From contig JAEXUU010000328.1 of the NCBI GenBank assembly GCA_023452965.1, forward strand, positions 1 to 5,510: 5,510 bases of DNA, read 5' to 3'. Below, in pieces: positions 1 through 5,510 of the stretch. A program made the translations under genes and the position numbers. Origin of the DNA: Pseudomonadota bacterium (GTDB lineage Bacteria; Pseudomonadota; Alphaproteobacteria; Rhizobiales; Beijerinckiaceae). The notes beneath the pieces are model-generated. The model saw only the letters and a list, made by a program, of their open reading frames with translations. It did not search any database and was not told the DNA's origin. Within the stretch, counting starts at the first letter, position 1; each line of letters opens with the position of its first letter.

Positions 1-337
1 TGGCTGGTCCTGGGCCAAGGCCAACCCGGCCGAGGCGCGCACGCTCGCGCTGGACTTCTACAAGCAGGGCGGTCTCGAGGTCACGGCCCGCGCCATGGAT
101 CAGGAGTTCGCGCTGCGTCCGACCTTCGGCCTCGACGAGCAGCTGAAGCTGATGGCGCGCGGCGCGGCCGCCTCGACCGTCGACGGCTGGTTCAGCGAGA
201 TCGGCAAGTTCATCACCGAGGTCGGCACGATCCCGTCGAACCCGGACACTAAGAACTATCTCACAGACGACTTCCTGAAGCGTGTCGCGGCGGACCCGAA
301 GCTCAAGGCCTTCGCCACCGAGTTCGACAAGAAGTGA
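1..337 (+). CDS. ABC transporter periplasmic substrate-binding protein, C-terminal part (NitT/TauT/SsuA-like)
   Basis: The last 111 residues of a protein that begins before the window; the open frame runs from base 2 to the TGA at 335-337. The in-frame ATG at 95 is internal, because good coding sequence continues upstream of it to the window edge. The tail has the style of NMT1/THI5-like periplasmic binding proteins of the nitrate/sulfonate/taurine ABC transporters: an ALDFYKQGG helix, a segment around 'TSEIGKF'-like 'FSEIGKFITEVG', then YLTDDFLKR before a lysine-rich end. Such proteins capture a small anion or organosulfonate in the periplasm and deliver it to a membrane permease and ATPase, which would lie upstream here. 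The ligand cannot be read from this fragment, and the N-terminal signal peptide is outside the window. The dehydrogenase genes that follow suggest that the ligand is their substrate. Other solute-binding families cannot be fully excluded. Confidence 0.72.
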   Translation, partial: GWSWAKANPAEARTLALDFYKQGGLEVTARAMDQEFALRPTFGLDEQLKLMARGAAASTVDGWFSEIGKFITEVGTIPSNPDTKNYLTDDFLKRVAADPKLKAFATEFDKK

Positions 338-342
338 CCTGA

Positions 343-1737
<1,395 letters not shown>

Positions 1738-1739
1738 GC

Positions 1740-2510
1740 GTGTTCCGCCTCGCGGCACTGTTCGACCTCTCCGGGCGCACGGCCCTGGTGACCGGCGGCA
1801 ACAGCGGCATCGGGCTCGCCATGGCGCGGGCGCTGGGCCTCGCCGGTGCCCGGCTCGTCCTCGTCGCACGACGCGAGGAGGAGCTGCGCAAGGCGGCGCA
1901 GGCACTCGCGACGGAGGGGATCGCCGCCGAGATCGCCGCGGCCGATCTGGCCGCGCCGGAGGCGGGAACCGCGCTGGCGACCACCTGCGAAACCCTCGGG
2001 TGCGAGATCGACATCCTGGTCAACGCAGCCGGGCTTAACCTGCGCAAGCCCTTCGGCGAGGTTACGGCCGCGGCGTTCGACCTGCACATGGCGGTGCATC
2101 TGCGCGCGCCCTTCCTGCTGACGCAGGCCTTTGCTCCGGCCATGGCGAGACGCGGCCACGGCCGGATCATCAACATCGCCTCGTTGCAAAGCTACCGGGC
2201 CTTTCCCGACAGCGCGCCCTATGGCGCCGCCAAGGGCGGCGTCGTGCAACTGACACGGGCGATCGCGCAGGAATGGTCCAGCCGAGGCGTGACCTGCAAT
2301 GCGATCGCGCCTGGCTTCTTCCCGACGCCGCTGACGCAGGCGGTGTTCGATGACGCCGAACGGGCGGCCCGCAATGCCGCGCAAACCGCGATCGGCCGCA
2401 ATGGCGAGCTTGAGGATCTCGCCGGCGCCACGGTGTTCCTCGCCTCTCCCGCTTCGGCCTATGTCACCGGCCAGACTTTGACAGTCGATGGCGGCTTCAC
2501 CGCCAAATGA
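1740..2510 (+). CDS. Short-chain dehydrogenase/reductase (SDR), classical type
   Basis: A 256-residue classical SDR, the usual length, predicted to oxidise or reduce a secondary alcohol or ketone with a nicotinamide cofactor in the cytoplasm. Visible motifs are the cofactor loop TGGNSGIG (18-25), NAAG (95-98), Ser148, and the catalytic Tyr161 and Lys165 in YGAAK. The C-terminal TGQTLTVDGG signature of the gluconate-5-dehydrogenase/FabG-like group is also present. After the second strand comes Ala-Arg-Arg with no acidic residue, which suggests NADP(H) rather than NAD(H). The Asn that normally completes the Asn-Ser-Tyr-Lys tetrad is His120 here. It sits between the HisD-like and MDR genes, 2 bp after the first and 13 bp before the second, so the three are surely one operon. 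In a DHPS pathway it would be one of the two 2-dehydrogenases that interconvert the enantiomers through sulfohydroxyacetone; that role is inferred. An alternative GTG at 1734 adds two residues. Confidence 0.9.
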   Translation: MFRLAALFDLSGRTALVTGGNSGIGLAMARALGLAGARLVLVARREEELRKAAQALATEGIAAEIAAADLAAPEAGTALATTCETLGCEIDILVNAAGLNLRKPFGEVTAAAFDLHMAVHLRAPFLLTQAFAPAMARRGHGRIINIASLQSYRAFPDSAPYGAAKGGVVQLTRAIAQEWSSRGVTCNAIAPGFFPTPLTQAVFDDAERAARNAAQTAIGRNGELEDLAGATVFLASPASAYVTGQTLTVDGGFTAK

Positions 2511-2523
2511 GGATGGATGTGGT

Positions 2524-3513
2524 ATGAAGGCACTGGTCTATACCGGCCCCAACAGCCTCGTCTTCCGCGACGAGCCGGACCCCGTGCCGCAGGCCGACGA
2601 GGTCCTGGTCCGGGTCGAGGCCGTCGGCATCTGCGGCTCCGACATGCACGCCTATCACGGTTTCGACACGCGTCGGCCGCCGCCGTTGATCCTCGGCCAC
2701 GAAGCGGCGGGGCGGATCGCGACAGGGCCACGTGCCGGCGAACGGGTGACCATCAACCCGCTCGTCGTCGATCCCAACTGTCCGTATGCGATCGAAGGAC
2801 GCTGGCACCTCTCGCCAACGCGGCAGATCATCTCGATGCCGCCGCGGCCAGGCGCATTCGCCGAACTGGTGCGCATCCCGCCGCGCAATCTGACGCCGAT
2901 CCCCGAGACGATGCCGGTCGCCCATGCGGCGCTCGCCGAGCCGGTCGCCGTTTCCTGGCATGCGATCCGGACCGGGGTGCAGCGTCTGCACCAGCCTCTT
3001 TCCGCCTGCCGCGTCGTCGTGCTTGGCGGGGGCGCTATCGGCCTGGCGGCCGGGCTCGTCGCACGCCTGTTCGGTGCGCGCGATCTTCTGGTCGGCGAAA
3101 CCAATCCGCTGAGGCGAGAAACGCTGCTGGCGGAAGGGTTCGCCGTTTATCAGCCCGGCCAGGACGAGCCGCCTGAGAATACCATCGACCTCGTCATCGA
3201 CGCAGTCGGTGCCGATGCCACACGTGCTGCTTCCTGTCGCCTGGTGCGGCCCGGCGGCGTGATCGTCCATGTCGGCCTGCTCCCCGGCCAGGCTGGCCTC
3301 GACGTTCGAAAGATCACCCTTCAAGAGATCACGTTCGCCGGTGTCTATTGCTATACGCCCGCCGACTTTACCCAGACCGTCGAAGCCCTCGCCAAAGGGC
3401 GTCTCGGCGATCTCGGCTGGATCGAGCAACGCTCTCTCAGCGAGGGAGACCACGCCTTTGCCGACATCGATGGCGGTCGTGTCGGTTCAGCAAAAATCGT
3501 TCTCAGGACCTGA
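2524..3513 (+). CDS. Zinc-type medium-chain alcohol/polyol dehydrogenase (sorbitol-dehydrogenase-like MDR)
   Basis: A 329-residue MDR with an N-terminal GroES-like catalytic domain and a Rossmann domain. The catalytic zinc ligands are visible as Cys37 (GICGSD), His59-Glu60 (GHE) and Glu139 (LAEP), the sorbitol/threonine-dehydrogenase pattern. The coenzyme fold is GGGAIG (168-173), followed by Glu192 at the end of the second strand, which favours NAD+. The structural-zinc lobe is degenerate: near residues 80-100 only Cys86 remains of the usual four cysteines. The protein should oxidise a secondary alcohol of a polyol, or reduce the ketone; the substrate cannot be read from the sequence. The start is the ATG at 2524, with GAGGA at 2509-2513 overlapping the SDR stop. 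An upstream in-frame ATG at 2488 lies inside the SDR gene and adds 12 residues that do not match the family. It is the last gene of the operon. Confidence 0.9.
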   Translation: MKALVYTGPNSLVFRDEPDPVPQADEVLVRVEAVGICGSDMHAYHGFDTRRPPPLILGHEAAGRIATGPRAGERVTINPLVVDPNCPYAIEGRWHLSPTRQIISMPPRPGAFAELVRIPPRNLTPIPETMPVAHAALAEPVAVSWHAIRTGVQRLHQPLSACRVVVLGGGAIGLAAGLVARLFGARDLLVGETNPLRRETLLAEGFAVYQPGQDEPPENTIDLVIDAVGADATRAASCRLVRPGGVIVHVGLLPGQAGLDVRKITLQEITFAGVYCYTPADFTQTVEALAKGRLGDLGWIEQRSLSEGDHAFADIDGGRVGSAKIVLRT

Positions 3514-3555
3514 AGCGAGATCCCCAGCACACCGGGAGGTTCGGCTTGAACTTCT

Positions 3556-3574
3556 GCTCCCCGGGGAGGGGAGC
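3556..3574. terminator. GC-rich hairpin downstream of the MDR gene
   Basis: GCTCCCC (3556-3562) and GGGGAGC (3568-3574) form a 7-bp stem with a 5-nt loop, 42 bp after the stop of the dehydrogenase operon. No T-run follows, so a Rho-independent terminator is not shown. It may simply be a G/C-rich accident or a 3'-end stabiliser. Confidence 0.25.
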
Positions 3575-3579
3575 GAGCA

Positions 3580-3687
3580 ATGTCAGCTTATGGCGCATGG
3601 GCGACCTCGACGATCGCGTGGACGCGGGTTCCTGCCGGCAAGACCTCGCTCATGGGCGCGATGACTGGAATAGCATCGCGCCCATGA
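3580..3687 (+). other. Doubtful small ORF, 35 codons
   Basis: An ATG at 3580 is preceded by GGGGAG at 3568-3573 with a 6-nt spacer, a good ribosome-binding geometry. The ORF reads 35 codons to a TGA at 3685-3687, starting MSAYGAWATSTIAWTR. The G/C-rich third positions look coding-like, but in this GC-rich genome that is weak evidence. The peptide has no recognised family and no clear membrane segment. Its 3' end lies inside the 17-bp inverted repeat, and its Shine-Dalgarno overlaps the preceding hairpin. It could be a chance ORF, a fragment of a decayed gene or a genuine small protein. I would not annotate it as a gene without expression or conservation data. Confidence 0.15.
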
Positions 3688-3690
3688 GCG
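3647..3690. repeat. Perfect 17-bp inverted repeat between convergent genes (possible bidirectional terminator or REP-like element)
   Basis: The arms 3647-3663 and 3674-3690 (CGCTCATGGGCGCGATG and its exact complement) are separated by a 10-nt loop, actggaatag. Next to it, at 3689-3700, is a 12-bp perfect palindrome CGGCGGCCGCCG that overlaps the right arm. The structure lies in the 232-bp gap between the stop of the MDR gene (+) and the stop of the hydrolase gene (-). That is where a shared terminator would be expected, although neither side has a T-run. It could equally be a dispersed intergenic palindrome. Confidence 0.7.
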
Positions 3691-3745
3691 GCGGCCGCCG
3701 TCGTCGGCTAAGCCGCGCTATGGGGATGACCCGACAGAGCGCACT

Positions 3746-4555
3746 TCAACCGCCTGCCCGGCCCATGCGGTCGGGCTCGCCGTCCAGGAGGAAGGCATCG
3801 ACCGCGGCCCCGAAAGCCGTGGCCTGCTCGATGTTCGAGATGTGTGCTGCGTCCAGAACGCACTTCTGCGCGCCTGGAATCGCAGCGAAGATGGCCTCGC
3901 CATCGGTCGGGGTCGTCGCCGGATCCTTCGAGCCGATGATCACGAGTACCGGATTTCGGATGCCCTTGATCGTCTCCCGTTGATCCATGTCGCGGATCGC
4001 CAGGCACGATCCCTGGTACCCAACGGCGGGAGTCCTCAGGATCATGGCCCGCATCCGTTCGATCGTTTCAGGTGCGGCGGCCCGGAAAGCCTCCGGGAAC
4101 CAGCGCGCTATGGTCGCATCGACCAGCGCTTCCATGCCGCCGGCCTCGGCCGCTGCGACACGCCCGTTCCAGAGATCGGCCGGACCCATATAGGCGGCGG
4201 TATTGGCGAGGACCGCCCGGTCGAGCCGGTCCGGCGCATGGGTCAGCAGCCACATGCCGACCATGCCGCCCATGGAGAGCCCGCAGAAATGCGCGCGCTG
4301 CACGCCGAGCGCATCGAGTACGGAAAGCGCATCCCGGCCCAACTGTTCCATTGAGTAGGGCGCGGGGGAAACGGTGCTGCCTCCGTGGCCCCGCTGATCG
4401 TAGCGGATCACCCGGAAGTGTTGCGACCAGAGCGGAATCTGGTCTTCCCACATCGACATGTCCGAACTGAGCGAGTTCGACAGCAGCAGCGGGGGCGCCG
4501 CGTCGGGGCCGTCGATGCGCACCTCGAATTCCTCGTCTTCGATCATGATCCGCAT
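3746..4555 (-). CDS. Alpha/beta-fold hydrolase, 3-oxoadipate enol-lactonase (PcaD)-like
   Basis: A 269-residue soluble alpha/beta hydrolase. The nucleophile elbow is CGLSMGG with Ser94. The acid is probably Asp211 in GSKDPATTP and the base His238 in DAAHISNIEQ. The segment LLLSNSLSSDMSMW (residues 23-36) matches the oxyanion-loop region of PcaD-type enol-lactonases, and RYDQRGHGGS (51-60) is the usual strand-turn of the fold. PcaD hydrolyses 3-oxoadipate enol-lactone in the beta-ketoadipate pathway, but no other pca gene is here, so another ester or lactone is likely. The start is ATG 4555, with GGAG at 4564-4567 and 8 nt spacing. A longer TTG start at 4627 would fall inside the putative operator and add 24 residues with no family match. 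The gene is divergent from the TetR gene, whose product probably controls it. Confidence 0.85.
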   Translation of the reverse strand: MRIMIEDEEFEVRIDGPDAAPPLLLSNSLSSDMSMWEDQIPLWSQHFRVIRYDQRGHGGSTVSPAPYSMEQLGRDALSVLDALGVQRAHFCGLSMGGMVGMWLLTHAPDRLDRAVLANTAAYMGPADLWNGRVAAAEAGGMEALVDATIARWFPEAFRAAAPETIERMRAMILRTPAVGYQGSCLAIRDMDQRETIKGIRNPVLVIIGSKDPATTPTDGEAIFAAIPGAQKCVLDAAHISNIEQATAFGAAVDAFLLDGEPDRMGRAGG

Positions 4556-4621
4556 CGTCGTCGCTCCATCCGCTTCCGCATCTTTGTGTCCCGCCGGCAT
4601 CGCCGTGCGCAACATCGGGAA

Positions 4622-4651
4622 AAACAAACATGCATACTTGTCTGTTTGTTT
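4622..4651. promoter_or_regulatory. Putative TetR-type operator in the divergent intergenic region
   Basis: AAACAAACA (4622-4630) and TGTTTGTTT (4643-4651) form a perfect 9-bp inverted repeat around a 12-bp spacer. A second register overlaps it: ACAAACA (4624-4630) and TGTCTGT (4639-4645), with 8 bp between and one mismatch. This AT-rich patch stands out in a GC-rich window. It lies 20 bp upstream of the TetR start and 66 bp upstream of the hydrolase start. That is the usual place for autoregulation together with control of the divergent gene. No convincing -35/-10 pair could be assigned on either strand. Confidence 0.65.
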
Positions 4652-4671
4652 CTAGCTGCTAAGGTCCGCCC

Positions 4672-5340
4672 ATGCCGCCATCAGCCGACAAGCAGCGCCG
4701 GACGCAAGAGGAACGCTCGACGGAAACGCGGGCGCGTCTCATCGACGCGACGCTCGATCTGCTGGTGGAGCGCGGCTGCGCGCTCGCGACGACGTCCGAG
4801 ATCGCAGCACGCGCCGGCGTCACCCGCGGCGCGCTCAACCATCACTTTTCCGGCAAGGACGATCTGATCGTCCAGTCCGTGAGTCATCTGCTGCAGGGCT
4901 GGATCGGCGAGATCCGGCGGGTTGCCGAGCTCGTCAAGGCCGGCAGCCTGTCCCTGTCCGACTTCGTCGACCGGATGTGGGAGCTGTTCTCCGGCCGGCT
5001 CTTCCTGGTGACGCTCGAGCATGTGACCGCCGCCCGGCACAATCCCTATCTGCGCGAGCAACTGGTTTCGGTGACGCGCGAGTTCCACGCCGCCCTCGAC
5101 GGCACCTGGCAGGATTTCTTCGACGGAACCGGCCTGCAGAAGCCCGAGGTGGAGGCGGCGTTCAACGCCACGCTCTGCCTGATGCGCGGCATGAGCCTGC
5201 AGACCATCCTGCGCGACGATCCCGCCTATTATGCGCGGCTTCTCGGCTTCTGGAAGACGGTCCTGGCCGGACATTCTCAGCAGAGCCGCGCCGGCGAGGG
5301 CGCCATTTCCGATCCGACCAAGCAAGGCATGCACCCGTGA
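4672..5340 (+). CDS. TetR/AcrR-family transcriptional regulator
   Basis: A 222-residue TetR-family protein. An N-terminal helix (RARLIDATLDLLVERG, about 20-35) leads into the helix-turn-helix, with TSEIAARAGVTRGALNHHFSGKDDL at about 41-65; this is the characteristic DNA-binding signature of the family. The remaining 150 residues would form the ligand-binding and dimerisation domain, which is variable and gives no ligand. The start ATG at 4672 has AAGG at 4661-4664, 7 nt away. The gene is divergent from the hydrolase and overlaps the following amidohydrolase by 4 bp (GTGA). It probably represses the hydrolase, itself and the amidohydrolase operon through the inverted repeat at 4622-4651. The inducer may be a substrate or product of these hydrolases (inference). 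Confidence 0.92.
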   Translation: MPPSADKQRRTQEERSTETRARLIDATLDLLVERGCALATTSEIAARAGVTRGALNHHFSGKDDLIVQSVSHLLQGWIGEIRRVAELVKAGSLSLSDFVDRMWELFSGRLFLVTLEHVTAARHNPYLREQLVSVTREFHAALDGTWQDFFDGTGLQKPEVEAAFNATLCLMRGMSLQTILRDDPAYYARLLGFWKTVLAGHSQQSRAGEGAISDPTKQGMHP

Positions 5341-5510
5341 CACAGGCTATCATTTTCGAGAATGCGAGGCTGCTCGACGGCACCAGCCCCGAAGGCGAGC
5401 GCGACCGCTTCGTGCGCGTCGAGGGCGGGCTGATCCGCGAGGTCTCCGACCGCCCGATCGCCGATGGCGGCGCGCGGCGCATCGATCTCAAGGGTCGGAC
5501 GCTTATGCCG
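5337..5510 (+). CDS. Amidohydrolase-family protein, N-terminal fragment (runs off the window)
   Basis: The first 58 codons of a gene cut by the window end. The start (VTQAIIFENARLLDG) and the end (IDLKGRTLMP) are those of the N-terminal beta-sandwich of the metal-dependent amidohydrolase superfamily, of the imidazolonepropionase/prolidase-like type. In that superfamily TLMP is normally followed by a GLIDxHxH metal-binding motif, which lies just beyond the window. The GTG at 5337 overlaps the TetR stop (GTGA), and AAGG at 5324-5327 sits 9 nt upstream, so translation is probably coupled to that of the regulator. Such enzymes hydrolyse C-N bonds of cyclic or linear amides. The substrate and metal ligands are not visible here. 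Confidence 0.8.
   Translation, partial: MTQAIIFENARLLDGTSPEGERDRFVRVEGGLIREVSDRPIADGGARRIDLKGRTLMP

Noticed and set aside
2497..3453. Long - strand open frame opposite the MDR gene
   Set aside because: The + strand frame carries clear zinc and NAD motifs; the antisense frame is an expected by-product of high GC3.
4556..4627. TTG start at 4627 (- strand) for the hydrolase
   Set aside because: It would place the start inside the operator; the ATG at 4555 has GGAG at 8 nt and matches the fold's usual beginning.
4600..4660. Sigma-70 promoters in the divergent region
   Set aside because: Only weak single hexamers (for example CATACT at 4633) were seen, with no partner at proper spacing.
4681..5343. 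- strand open frame opposite the TetR gene
   Set aside because: The + strand has the TetR helix-turn-helix and a proper ribosome-binding site; the antisense product is low-complexity and unrecognised.

Overview
The window is GC-rich. Third codon positions are mostly G or C, there are GTG starts, and genes are tightly packed or overlap. Together with the gene families present, this suggests a chromosome or large replicon of an alphaproteobacterium, probably of the Hyphomicrobiales (Bosea/Methylobacterium-like). That placement rests on composition and protein style only.

Layout. (1) 1-337: C-terminus of a periplasmic substrate-binding protein, probably of the NitT/TauT/SsuA ABC transporter type. 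A strong stem-loop with a short T-run follows it. (2) 424-3513: three dehydrogenase genes on the + strand, separated by only 2 and 13 bp. They are a histidinol-dehydrogenase-family enzyme that is probably not a biosynthetic HisD, a classical short-chain dehydrogenase/reductase (SDR), and a zinc-type medium-chain dehydrogenase/reductase (MDR). (3) 3514-3745: a 232-bp convergent intergenic region with a perfect 17-bp inverted repeat, a smaller GC hairpin and at most a doubtful mini-ORF. (4) 3746-4555, - strand: an alpha/beta hydrolase resembling 3-oxoadipate enol-lactonase. (5) An AT-rich divergent intergenic region carrying a 9-bp perfect inverted repeat, a likely operator. (6) 4672-5340: a TetR-family repressor, overlapped by 4 bp by (7) the start of an amidohydrolase that runs off the window at 5510.

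Working model. The first block resembles a catabolic operon: ABC uptake of a small, possibly sulfonated, polyol, then oxidation by three NAD(P)-linked dehydrogenases. A HisD paralogue beside two secondary-alcohol dehydrogenases recalls 2,3-dihydroxypropane-1-sulfonate (DHPS) degradation. There, HpsN oxidises DHPS to sulfolactate and two other dehydrogenases are thought to interconvert the DHPS enantiomers. The substrate is an inference; no sulfolactate lyase or desulfonation gene lies in the window. The second block looks like a separate hydrolytic module under local TetR control. No RNA gene, CRISPR array, transposase or phage gene was seen.
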